IMG/VR virus record: IMGVR_UViG_3300031566_000234
Span: 1-31,552 of that record
Source: a virus
Reading direction: 5' to 3' (one strand)
Length of the DNA: 31,552 nt
Shown here: positions 8,409-15,848 of the stretch, one piece after another
Layout: each line of letters opens with the position of its first letter
Position numbering within the stretch: the stretch's first letter is position 1
Notes under the pieces: model-generated
Seen by the model: the letters and a program-made list of their open reading frames with translations, nothing else
Databases searched by the model: none
What the model was told of the DNA's origin: nothing
Made by a program: the position numbers and the translations under genes

Positions 8409-11400
8409 TGGTTAATGCACTGGTAAAATATATAACTCCTAAAACTAAAACTCCTACTATACCTATTCTATCACCTGGTGAACCTACTAATCCATTGATG
8501 AAATATATAACTCCTGAAAAGAAGACTACTGATACTATAGATACTACAATGACTACGCCATCTACTAATCCTTTACTGAAATATATAAATAAACCAATTA
8601 CTACAACTCCAACTACAACTCAAAAACCACAAGAATACGATATAATGAAACCAAAAGGATACGAGTGGATGACCACCCCAGCAGAAGCAGGCACTGAACC
8701 TTTTAAATTATCTACTTTAGCTAAAAGAGTACTTAAGGATTTAATGGCATCAGTTCCGATGATAGGAGCAGGTTTCGTGCAGTGGCCAGTACAAGCACAT
8801 AGACAGACTATAAGTGAAGGAATGAAATTTCCTACACCTTCAGGAGAAAAAACAGTAATTTCTCCAAAATATACACAGCCACAGGGTATAGGTTATATCC
8901 CTGCGATGTTATTTAACATGATATTTAAACCTGGTATTGAGACAATTGAGCAACTGACAAAACCTAAGGAACTGCTTGCCTCTTATTATCAGCACCCGGT
9001 ACTTGGTCCGCTTGGAAGTGCTGTATCACTGGCACTGCCTTTAATGGTTGCTAAGGGTGCTATGCCAAGAGCAAGAGCATATCCACTCGCCGCCAAAGAA
9101 GGACTTATGCCCGGTCCCTTTGTACCCACTGAACCTTCGCTTCCTTCAAAGCTTGTTAGGAAAGCTTATGAAAAATTCAAAGAATCTCCAAGAATGCTTA
9201 GATTTAAAGAACTTACAGGACTGCTCCCGGAACAGATAGATTACTTTAACTTAAGATATAACTATGAACTCCAGCGAGCAGATATGATGTCTAAGGCGGG
9301 CAGGAGTGAGCTATATAATGTTTTACAATCAATTAACCCGGCTGAAAAACAATCTTTTATTTTAAATTTAGAGATAGCAAAACCTGCAACTGCCGAGTCA
9401 TTGGCTTTACTTAAAAAAGCTAAAATTACTATTCCTGAACCAACGATTAACGTTGCAAAAGCACTTGACCTGTGGAAAGCTTCCTCAGAAGAAGGACTAA
9501 CCTACATGATGAAGGCTACAGAAGGCACATTATATAAGGGAGGCGCAAGAGGAAAACTACTAACACAATCAGCACTTGCCAGAGGCAGGGCAGAATTTAA
9601 AGTACCCTTAATTGAGAAAGCAAAGGAATTTAGGGCAGAAGTAAAGAAATTGGGAGGTATATCAGAGGAATCCATTAAAGCTTATGAGGGAATAATTCCG
9701 AAAGATTTAATAGCAAAAGCCAAAAGCCTGAAAGCAAGTAAAGCAACAAAAGCTTTTATAAAGGCTGAAATAGATAGTATTGATCTTAGAATTTCTAAAA
9801 TAGTAGAAAATAAAATTGCTAAAGAAGCCAAAGTACAATTAGGACCAAAAGAATTTTATTTAAATAAACTAAAAGATATAGAAAGTTATATTACTGATAG
9901 CGGAGGCATTAAATATACAAAAGCAATGGCAGATGAATATAAGAGACTGCCGTTTAAATTAAAAGCCCGAAAAGGTTATGCCACTGCCAGTGCACTTGAC
10001 GAAATGGCGATGGATATAGGCAACGCTTTCCCGGAACATGGAATAAAAACTGGTTCGGATTTAATCAGAGTATTAAAGGATCTAAGGGTCAAATCCAAAA
10101 CAGGATATACTGAAACATATAATGTTCCGACAACTGAGGCGTTTGAGGATATATTTTTGCAAGATTACCAGAGACAATCAAACATATCTGGATTTAAAGG
10201 CATATTTGAAAAAGATAGTATTTCTGATTTAGTATTTAGAAAAGGTGAATTAGAATCTCAACTTATTGAAATTCCAGGCGTAACTAAAGGTTTATCTGTT
10301 CAGGAAATAGCAACTAGATTTAAGATGGCCCCTGATGAGGTAATATCCAAACTCCGAAAATACTCTGAAATGAAAAGTGAATTTACAGATTTAGCAGTAG
10401 GGAAGATGACTAAAAAGTTTGGATATAAAGTCCCGATAGGAACAAAACCCGGAGAGCCAAGAGGCGGATTCGTAGAAGAAGCAAGATGGCAGCCTACAGT
10501 TCAGGCTTTAGAAGCAAAACTGGGTACAAAGTTTACCATTGCAGAACTTAAAGATTTAGGCTTCCAGGAACCTTCTTACTACCATCACGCTTTCCCAAGA
10601 GACTATCAATTCAGAACACGAGCATATACCGGACCTTCTTATAGTCCGGGAATATGGAAAGAGAGGATGGGAGCAGAAGGGTACACACGAGAGCCGCTTA
10701 CCTCTGTAAAAAGTTATGATTATCAGATAATAAAATATAAAGCCTTAAATGAATTTAAGGATTATGTTTTTGATAAATTTGGTAAACGTCTTAACCCGGA
10801 AAACCCAATGCAGGCAATTGAGATAAGAAAGGGTAATCTGACTAAATACGGCAAAGGTAAAGTTCTTTATGAAACTCCGGAAGGTGCGCAGATAAAAATA
10901 AAGGCTGATGCAGTATTGCCGAGAACAATAGCAAATGAATTCAACAATATGTTTACCAAAACGGGCAGGGGAGAGATGTTCTTTAGAACATACTTCGATC
11001 CTATTACAAATGCTTGGAGAATACCAGTTCTGGCATTGTCTCCAAGATGGGTTTTTAATAATATATGTGGAAACTTTATCCTTAACACAATGGGCGGAGT
11101 TGGTGTTGGAGGATATCTTGATTCGATTGGCGCATCGGTAAAGGCTGCAAAAATGATGGTAGAGGCAAAGAAAGCAGGAAGGCCAATAACTTACGTCGAT
11201 GCCTTAATTAAAGTAGGAGTTCCTGAAAGAGTTGCACAAGGACTCTACCGTGGTGAACTTATGGGAGTGCAGGAAGGACTTCCAATTACAGGAGCGCAAA
11301 AAGCGACTGCTGTTGCAAAGTATATACCGAATAAAGTTTACAGATTCAATTCTACTGTTGAATCCTTCTTTAGAACTGCACATTATTTAGATAAGGTTGG

Positions 11401-12172
11401 TAAAGGATTCGATATCAAGGCAGCAACTGCAAGTGTTAATGAGTTTCTTTTTGATTATGGTGGTCTTTCACCAATGCAGAAGGCTATCTTTAGAAGAATA
11501 GACCCATTCTGGAACTGGCATAAAAATATAATAAGACTTGCAGTTAGTTATCCAATAAAATATCCACAGAGATATTTATTCCTATCCTTTGCTAATAAGA
11601 TAGGGACTGAGGCATATGATGATAAACTACGTGCTGCTGGAGTAAATCCTGATAACATTCCTGAGTATTATAAAAATATGTTCCTGCTACCCTGGAAGGA
11701 CAAAGACGGCAAAGACTTTTATATATCAATGAGAGGAATTGATCCATTGCAGGATATTGAGCCTAAACTTTCAATGCTACATCCATTAATTCAACTTGTC
11801 CTTGAGAGAGCGTTAGGAGTTAATACATTTACTGGAAAACCTTTCACCTCACCATATACGCTTTATGGCAAGTATGAAAAAGTAACTCCGCCGATGTGGA
11901 GATCCATACTGAATAAATTCCCGCAGTTCAGATTAATTGAGGATGAAGTAAGACCATATTCTATATATGATACAGGAGAGCCAATGCTTACCAAGTGGGG
12001 TGAGCCAGTTTATACTAAAAATAGATTACTTGCTGTTCTTGCAATACTTGGTTTTAAAGTTACTCCGAGAGAGATAGATGAAATTTACCGCAGGTCAATC
12101 GAAGAAGAACGGGCAAAAGAAAAAAGAAAAACAAAATATGAGCAATCATTGGAACTTTTTAAAGGTCGATGA
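8408..12172 (+). CDS. Large internal virion protein with LPD-like C-terminal region
   Basis: 1254 residues. The N-terminal 65 residues are Thr/Pro-rich and disordered and carry three copies of an N-[AP]-L-x-KYI motif. Residues 100-600 are helical and Lys-rich. Residues about 860-1060 resemble the conserved region of large polyvalent and internal phage proteins: WRIPVLALSPRWVFNNICGN, a Gly-rich segment, YRFNSTVESFFRTAHYLDK, then FDYGGLSP and IDPFWNWHKNIIRLAVSYPI. The size and place match the largest ejection protein of podoviruses (T7 gp16 analogue). No lytic transglycosylase motif was found. It may form part of the DNA-ejection channel; that is inference. Confidence 0.6.
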   Translation: MVNALVKYITPKTKTPTIPILSPGEPTNPLMKYITPEKKTTDTIDTTMTTPSTNPLLKYINKPITTTPTTTQKPQEYDIMKPKGYEWMTTPAEAGTEPFKLSTLAKRVLKDLMASVPMIGAGFVQWPVQAHRQTISEGMKFPTPSGEKTVISPKYTQPQGIGYIPAMLFNMIFKPGIETIEQLTKPKELLASYYQHPVLGPLGSAVSLALPLMVAKGAMPRARAYPLAAKEGLMPGPFVPTEPSLPSKLVRKAYEKFKESPRMLRFKELTGLLPEQIDYFNLRYNYELQRADMMSKAGRSELYNVLQSINPAEKQSFILNLEIAKPATAESLALLKKAKITIPEPTINVAKALDLWKASSEEGLTYMMKATEGTLYKGGARGKLLTQSALARGRAEFKVPLIEKAKEFRAEVKKLGGISEESIKAYEGIIPKDLIAKAKSLKASKATKAFIKAEIDSIDLRISKIVENKIAKEAKVQLGPKEFYLNKLKDIESYITDSGGIKYTKAMADEYKRLPFKLKARKGYATASALDEMAMDIGNAFPEHGIKTGSDLIRVLKDLRVKSKTGYTETYNVPTTEAFEDIFLQDYQRQSNISGFKGIFEKDSISDLVFRKGELESQLIEIPGVTKGLSVQEIATRFKMAPDEVISKLRKYSEMKSEFTDLAVGKMTKKFGYKVPIGTKPGEPRGGFVEEARWQPTVQALEAKLGTKFTIAELKDLGFQEPSYYHHAFPRDYQFRTRAYTGPSYSPGIWKERMGAEGYTREPLTSVKSYDYQIIKYKALNEFKDYVFDKFGKRLNPENPMQAIEIRKGNLTKYGKGKVLYETPEGAQIKIKADAVLPRTIANEFNNMFTKTGRGEMFFRTYFDPITNAWRIPVLALSPRWVFNNICGNFILNTMGGVGVGGYLDSIGASVKAAKMMVEAKKAGRPITYVDALIKVGVPERVAQGLYRGELMGVQEGLPITGAQKATAVAKYIPNKVYRFNSTVESFFRTAHYLDKVGKGFDIKAATASVNEFLFDYGGLSPMQKAIFRRIDPFWNWHKNIIRLAVSYPIKYPQRYLFLSFANKIGTEAYDDKLRAAGVNPDNIPEYYKNMFLLPWKDKDGKDFYISMRGIDPLQDIEPKLSMLHPLIQLVLERALGVNTFTGKPFTSPYTLYGKYEKVTPPMWRSILNKFPQFRLIEDEVRPYSIYDTGEPMLTKWGEPVYTKNRLLAVLAILGFKVTPREIDEIYRRSIEEERAKEKRKTKYEQSLELFKGR

Positions 12173-12185
12173 TAAAATATAAACT

Positions 12186-12365
12186 ATGTTTTGGATTGAC
12201 AAATGGACAATTATATTCCTAGTAATTTTCGCACCATTTGCACTGGCTACAGTGTTCCTGGTTATTTTTACAATAGTCAGATTAATTCATGATATATATA
12301 TTGGCATAAGATATGGCATAGAAGCCGCTTATAAAGATCATGAAAATAATATAGATAATTTTTAA
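12186..12365 (+). CDS. Small single-pass membrane protein, possible lysis factor
   Basis: A 59-residue protein beginning MFWIDKW, with one long hydrophobic segment (residues about 8-31) followed by a charged tail (YKDHENNIDNF). The frame is uninterrupted and ends just before a terminator. No strong ribosome site is visible upstream. It sits between the last virion gene and the endolysin cassette, where holins, antiholins or spanin-like proteins occur. One membrane segment would fit a pinholin or antiholin, but this is inference from topology and place only. Confidence 0.5.
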   Translation: MFWIDKWTIIFLVIFAPFALATVFLVIFTIVRLIHDIYIGIRYGIEAAYKDHENNIDNF

Positions 12366-12399
12366 GTAGAAATAGTTATAAAATTTAATATATAAATAT

Positions 12400-12424
12400 A
12401 GCTCTCTTTTAGGGGGCTTTTTTA
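12400..12424 (+). terminator. Rho-independent terminator after the virion genes
   Basis: A 7-bp stem (AGCTCTC at 12400-12406 with GGGGGCT at 12412-12418, two G-U pairs) closes a TTTTA loop and runs into six T residues. It separates the virion block from the endolysin block, so lysis expression probably needs read-through or an unseen promoter. Confidence 0.7.
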
Positions 12425-12438
12425 TTTGGAGGTTCTAA

Positions 12439-12660
12439 ATGGAATGGATAAAACCAATAAGTGAATATGGAGCATTAGGAGTATTAACTTTACTGTTTTT
12501 CCTTTTTGCAATAGGAAAGATAGTAAGTGCAAAAACTCTTTGTGATATAAAAAAATCCTATGAAAAGACGATTGAAAGAGTATGTGCTTCTTTTGAAAAA
12601 CAGATAGAGAGCTTGAAGGATGTAATTGAAATCCTACGAAAAGAAAATGGAGGAAAGTAA
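12439..12660 (+). CDS. Small membrane protein with coiled-coil tail, candidate holin-type protein
   Basis: 73 residues. GALGVLTLLFFLFAIGKIV (about 11-29) is a single membrane span. The remaining 44 residues form a charged amphipathic helix (KSYEKTIERVCASFEKQIE and onwards) likely to be a coiled coil. A GGAGG ribosome site lies 7-8 bases ahead of the ATG. It ends directly against the endolysin start, and its final codons carry the endolysin ribosome site, so the two are probably translated together. Small proteins of this build are common beside phage lysins; whether it is a holin, antiholin or regulator cannot be told. Confidence 0.65.
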   Translation: MEWIKPISEYGALGVLTLLFFLFAIGKIVSAKTLCDIKKSYEKTIERVCASFEKQIESLKDVIEILRKENGGK

Positions 12661-13821
12661 GTGTTTTTTATAGGATTTGACCATTATAACAATGGAATAC
12701 CACATAAAGATTTGCAGATAGGTTGCCATAGAATAGACCATAAAATTTTTTGGGGACTTACCGATAGCAAGCTAAAACATCAATTACTTTATGGTATGCA
12801 CAATGACGATTTCTATACCAGAAGTGATATTAACTTAGATAAATTTCTAACTGATTGCAAGACTTATAATGTTATTCCAATAGTATGTAATAACGGCTTC
12901 TATCAAGATAACATGCCAATAGTTAGTGAATATGCTAGAAGATGCAGGCTTATAAATGACATCTTAAAAGAACGTGGGTTTGTTAAGGCTTATATCTCTA
13001 TAATGAATGAGCCGAATACCGCAACCGGACTTCTCACTGTAATTTATACAAATATAGTTAATGAATCCAAGAAAGCAATTAAGGATTATCCGGTAATTGC
13101 CGGCAATGATGAATGGGGGAATCTTGACTGGAACTATCTACTGGATAATGGCAAATTTGATGTGCTTGGAGTGCATCCATTATCATCTTTAGGCTATCCT
13201 GCTCAATGGAATAGGCTATCCGATTGGGCTACTATGGCCACGGCCAGAGGCAAGAAATATATTATAACAGAAGGCGGATCGTGGTTTAAATCTTACTTTT
13301 CCCTAGAAGGCTTTACTGTAATTGAAAATATGATACTTAAAGCTAAATTCTATGGCTACGAGGCAGTATGTATTGTAGCACTTGATAATAATGGCGCTAC
13401 AAATTCTAATCTAGGTTTTAGAAAATTTAACTATAGTTATTCAAATAATCCAGAAGTAAGTCCATACTGGCAGGATTTTATAAACTTGGTAAACAGGGAA
13501 GGTAAAAAATATCAAAGTGAAATTATAATAAGTGAGGAAGATATGGAATTAAAACTTTTAGGATTAGCTTATACAAAAACAGGACAGCAAGTTAAGTGGC
13601 TACAGGATATACTGCTTAACGATTACAAAGTACCGAACCCCGGCGGAATAGACGGTAAGTTAGGTTCAATGACGGATAAGCAAATAAGGGATTATCAGGA
13701 AGAAAAAGAATTAAAAGTTGACGGGATAGTGGGGGAGCAGACTACGATGAAATTAATTAACGAAAGCTCCGACCCTAAAAAATGGATTATAAACTTACAA
13801 ATATATATGGCTTATGAATAG
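12661..13821 (+). CDS. Endolysin: TIM-barrel glycosidase plus peptidoglycan-binding domain
   Basis: 386 residues from a GTG start with GGAGGAAAG upstream. Residues 1-275 look like a clan GH-A TIM barrel: MNEPNT places an Asn-Glu pair at 116-117 (acid/base), GVHPL has a His at 172, and ITEGGSW puts the likely nucleophile at Glu204. Residues about 300-368 match the PG_binding_1 domain (TGQQVKWLQDILLNDY, GGIDGKLGSMTDKQIRDYQ, KVDGIVGEQTTMKL). It should cut cell-wall glycan during lysis. It is not one of the usual phage muramidase folds (GH24, GH25, GH19, GH108) as far as I can see. Its neighbours are small membrane proteins and an M15-type peptidase. Confidence 0.8.
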   Translation: MFFIGFDHYNNGIPHKDLQIGCHRIDHKIFWGLTDSKLKHQLLYGMHNDDFYTRSDINLDKFLTDCKTYNVIPIVCNNGFYQDNMPIVSEYARRCRLINDILKERGFVKAYISIMNEPNTATGLLTVIYTNIVNESKKAIKDYPVIAGNDEWGNLDWNYLLDNGKFDVLGVHPLSSLGYPAQWNRLSDWATMATARGKKYIITEGGSWFKSYFSLEGFTVIENMILKAKFYGYEAVCIVALDNNGATNSNLGFRKFNYSYSNNPEVSPYWQDFINLVNREGKKYQSEIIISEEDMELKLLGLAYTKTGQQVKWLQDILLNDYKVPNPGGIDGKLGSMTDKQIRDYQEEKELKVDGIVGEQTTMKLINESSDPKKWIINLQIYMAYE

Positions 13822-13831
13822 GGGATTAATT

Positions 13832-14029
13832 ATGGAAATAATAAGATATACAAGTCAGAGAAAAATTGAAAAATTAATTGAACACGAACTCACCATTACG
13901 GAATTTATATTATATTCATACAGTGAAGAAGATTATAAGGGTAAGTGTGACGAGTATTCAATGGCATTAAGTAAAAATACACTTATGGAACATAATATTC
14001 CAATTAAAATAATAATTCCAAATGAATAA
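13832..14029 (+). CDS. Hypothetical protein in the lysis module
   Basis: A 65-residue protein, MEIIRYTSQRKIEKLIEHEL at the start and IKIIIPNE at the end, with alternating charged and hydrophobic residues and no membrane span. I chose the ATG at 13832 because AGGGGA lies about 6 bases ahead; an in-frame ATG at 13814 overlaps the endolysin gene and has a poorer site. It overlaps the M15 peptidase gene by 8 bases, so the two are likely coupled. I do not recognise the family; it could regulate or partner a lytic enzyme. Confidence 0.6.
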   Translation: MEIIRYTSQRKIEKLIEHELTITEFILYSYSEEDYKGKCDEYSMALSKNTLMEHNIPIKIIIPNE

Positions 14030-14471
14030 AAAAGATAAATTAACTGACAATTTTATATTCGGTGAATCCTGGAGTACGGAAGTTATATGTGGATTTGAAT
14101 ATAGAAGACGTATTCCACCTACAAAAAGTTATATACCATTAATATTTAAAGGAGCTTTTAATCTCCAGAAGATAAGAAATAGATTAAATGAAAAATTTGG
14201 AAGTAACCCCAAAATTGGCAGAAGGAATAAATTAAACGAAATTGTAGTTGATGTCGCTAGCTGGTGGAGAACTGGAATATTCCAAAGATACCTCAAACTA
14301 ACAGGACAATCTATTACATCAACCGGCAACCATCCTAAGGGGATTGCCGTTGATTTAGATAAACCTAGAGGTATGACATCTACACAATTTAGAAACTTTA
14401 TTAGAGATGAATGTGATACTGACTTTACACATTATATTGTTTACTATTGGGGAGTTCATTGTAATTGGTGA
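14022..14471 (+). CDS. Peptidase M15-like endopeptidase (second cell-wall hydrolase)
   Basis: 149 residues. The motif TSTGNHPKGIAVDLDKP gives the M15 zinc ligands His104 and Asp111 (HxxGxAxD), and VHCNW at the very end gives His146, the third ligand. SWWRTGIFQRY near 80-90 matches the substrate-pocket helix. M15 enzymes cut peptide bonds in peptidoglycan stems or cross-links (D-Ala-D-Ala or L-Ala-D-Glu type). The protein has no signal peptide, so like the glycosidase it would need holin-made pores. It overlaps the upstream small gene and precedes a holin-like gene. The extreme C-terminal position of the last ligand is notable but seen in the family. Confidence 0.8.
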   Translation: MNKKDKLTDNFIFGESWSTEVICGFEYRRRIPPTKSYIPLIFKGAFNLQKIRNRLNEKFGSNPKIGRRNKLNEIVVDVASWWRTGIFQRYLKLTGQSITSTGNHPKGIAVDLDKPRGMTSTQFRNFIRDECDTDFTHYIVYYWGVHCNW

Positions 14472-14494
14472 TAAATTTGATGGGGAGGTGAAAA

Positions 14495-14848
14495 ATGTTA
14501 ATTATATTTAAAAGTCTAATATTAGGTTTTATCGTTATACTTATATTGATGTTACTTGATTTAATATTATGCGTAGCAGTAAAGCTCAAGATAGGTCAAT
14601 TTGATTGGAAAAAATTTCTGAACTTTATGAAATCAGGATTGCTTCCATATATTATTGTATGGTCATTTCTGGCTGGTATAAATATCGGTATACCATATTT
14701 GGTAAAATATTTAGGTTATGATATAGGTTTAGAGACGATTATACCGCTTACAGCGATTACTGGTTTTGTATGGTTGGCCTTAGTTGCTAAAGCAGTTGCT
14801 TCAATATATGGAAAATTTAAAGATTTGGAGATAGAACTGAATAAATAA
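14495..14848 (+). CDS. Holin-like membrane protein
   Basis: 117 residues with three hydrophobic spans (about 3-28, 48-68 and 82-104) and a short charged tail (KFKDLEIELNK). The hydrophilic loop KLKIGQFDWKKFLNFMKSG followed by LLPYIIVW is the arrangement seen in three-span holins of Gram-positive phages. A strong GGGGAGG site lies about 8 bases ahead. It follows two cell-wall hydrolases, so it probably forms the lesions through which they leave the cytoplasm. It is the best holin candidate in the window. Confidence 0.75.
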   Translation: MLIIFKSLILGFIVILILMLLDLILCVAVKLKIGQFDWKKFLNFMKSGLLPYIIVWSFLAGINIGIPYLVKYLGYDIGLETIIPLTAITGFVWLALVAKAVASIYGKFKDLEIELNK

Positions 14849-14862
14849 AAATTAAATAACTT

Positions 14863-14953
14863 CCTTGCTATGATGAATAGCAAGACCCTCTAGAGATTAT
14901 ATCTGGCTAGAGGTTGGGGCTGTTAGTTTTAATAATTAGCAGCCCTTCTTTTT
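14863..14953 (+). ncRNA. Three tandem hairpins, the last a terminator
   Basis: Hairpin 1: CTTGCTAT/ATAGCAAG (14863-14870 with 14876-14883, 5-base loop). Hairpin 2: CCTCTAG/CTAGAGG (14887-14893 with 14907-14913) with an inner AGAT/ATCT pair. Hairpin 3: ten pairs, GGGCTGTTAG (14917-14926) with TTAGCAGCCC (14936-14945), followed by a T-rich tail to 14953, a Rho-independent terminator for the late + strand transcript. Two perfect hairpins in front of a terminator are more than termination needs; the function of the first two is unknown. They could stabilise the 3' end or form a small RNA. Confidence 0.6.
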
Positions 14954-15086
14954 AATAATATTCTGGCATCCACATATATATGAACCAAACAAATAAAAGT
15001 ATAACACCACTTATGCAAACTATTGCTATAAGCAATTTTCTTATTGAGTTAAGCAATCTATTTGTTTCTTTTAAATCATCATTCAT
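14952..15086 (-). CDS. Small single-pass membrane protein downstream of the repressor
   Basis: 44 residues: MNDDLKETNRLLNSIRK, then a hydrophobic span LLIAIVCISGVILLFVWFIY and a short WMPEYY tail. An AAAGGA site lies about 8 bases upstream of the ATG. It is on the same strand as, and 111 bases after, the repressor gene, so it may be expressed in the lysogen. Small membrane proteins in this place are sometimes superinfection-exclusion or lysogenic-conversion factors; that is inference. The 111 bases between it and the repressor hold only micro-frames of up to 15 codons that I do not call as genes. Confidence 0.55.
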   Translation of the reverse strand: MNDDLKETNRLLNSIRKLLIAIVCISGVILLFVWFIYMWMPEYY

Positions 15087-15197
15087 TTATATATTCCTTT
15101 CGTATTATTTTTTCGTTCATTCAGCCACAATTTACCTTCTTTTTCCTTCTTGATTTTTTATACTTCTCTAAATCAATTATTTTACTTCTATTAGACT

Positions 15198-15593
15198 TTA
15201 AATTCTTCCCCTTTTTTTCTGCACTTCTTCTTCTGGTTCTTCTAGTTCTTCAAATTCTTCAATAGTTTCTTCTGGTTTTTCCAATACTTTTCTATCAATT
15301 CTTTTGGCCTGGCGTAGGCAATGATCTAGGAACTCTCTGTTTTCATTAATAAAATCTAGTAACTTTCTTAAACGGTACTCATAAAAGTAGGAAGGGGACA
15401 AACTGAAATAATCTGCAATCTTTTCTATAAGTTCTTCTTTAGGCATATTTGCCCTGCGTCTATTTGCAAGACCCCAGAGATAACTCTGGGCTATACCAAT
15501 TTTAAAACTCATTGTATCAAATGAAACTCCAGCCTTTTTTCTTAACTCATCCATAGCCACGCCAAAGTCAAGATATGTTTTACTTTTATTCAT
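15198..15593 (-). CDS. XRE-family HTH repressor (CI-like, no peptidase domain)
   Basis: 131 residues. Residues about 8-70 are a helix-turn-helix of the lambda repressor class (MDELRKKAGVSFDTMSFKIG, then QSYLWGLANRRRANMPKEELIEKIADYFSLSPSYF). The C-terminal third is very acidic (EKPEETIEEFEELEEPEEE) and ends in KKRGRI. It lacks an S24 autocleavage domain, so induction would not be by RecA-stimulated self-cleavage. AAGGGTGA lies about 6 bases before its ATG. It is the only larger minus-strand gene, divergent from a Cro-like gene, the usual place of a lysogeny repressor. Confidence 0.8.
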   Translation of the reverse strand: MNKSKTYLDFGVAMDELRKKAGVSFDTMSFKIGIAQSYLWGLANRRRANMPKEELIEKIADYFSLSPSYFYEYRLRKLLDFINENREFLDHCLRQAKRIDRKVLEKPEETIEEFEELEEPEEEVQKKRGRI

Positions 15594-15648
15594 TCAAAAT
15601 CACCCTTACGTTCTTATTGTTTATATTAAAATCATATATAGGCTTGCT

Positions 15649-15678
15649 ATTATAACATAGATTAAAAGAATTTTGCAA
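15649..15678 (-). promoter_or_regulatory. Repressor promoter (minus strand)
   Basis: Read on the minus strand: TTGCAA as -35 (15673-15678), an 18-base spacer and TATAAT as -10 (15649-15654), preceded by TG one base away (extended -10). It would start transcription about 45-50 bases ahead of the repressor ATG at 15593. Confidence 0.6.
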
Positions 15679-15680
15679 AT

Positions 15681-15696
15681 AAGTAAAATTTTACTT
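15681..15696. promoter_or_regulatory. Perfect 16-bp palindrome, candidate repressor operator
   Basis: AAGTAAAATTTTACTT is its own reverse complement. It lies between two divergent promoters, two bases from the leftward -35 and overlapping the first two bases of the rightward -35. A dimeric HTH protein bound here would block the rightward promoter and could touch the leftward one, as expected for a lysogeny operator. Binding is inferred from symmetry and place. Confidence 0.6.
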
Positions 15697-15722
15697 GACA
15701 AGCATATATAATTCTGTATAAT
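15695..15722 (+). promoter_or_regulatory. Rightward early promoter
   Basis: TTGACA (15695-15700), a 16-base spacer and TATAAT (15717-15722): both hexamers are perfect matches to the sigma-70/sigma-A consensus. It faces the Cro-like gene and all early genes. The -35 overlaps the 16-bp palindrome. The transcript would begin near 15729, leaving about 110 bases before the Cro-like start. Confidence 0.75.
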
Positions 15723-15755
15723 AAAAATTAATATAATATATTTATATTTATTGCT

Positions 15756-15848
15756 ATGAAGCTTATTAACATAATATACATTTTATTCATATCAACATTC
15801 TCATTATCTGCAATGCAATTATTAAATCAGGAGTATTCAATTGATTAA
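15756..15848 (+). CDS. Possible 30-residue leader/secreted peptide
   Basis: A 30-codon frame in the leader of the early transcript, starting MKLINIIYILFISTFSLSAM and ending QLLNQEYSID. It has a lysine followed by about 15 hydrophobic residues and an SLSA-type site, like a short signal peptide. It overlaps the TTG start of the Cro-like gene and contains that gene's AGGAG site, so its translation could affect that gene. No ribosome site precedes its ATG, and AT-rich DNA can give hydrophobic frames by chance, so this is a low-confidence call. Confidence 0.25.
   Translation: MKLINIIYILFISTFSLSAMQLLNQEYSID

Noticed and set aside
15062-15265. 67-codon + strand frame rich in Phe and Leu
   Set aside because: It overlaps the repressor 3' end on the other strand and reflects T-rich antisense of Lys/Glu codons.
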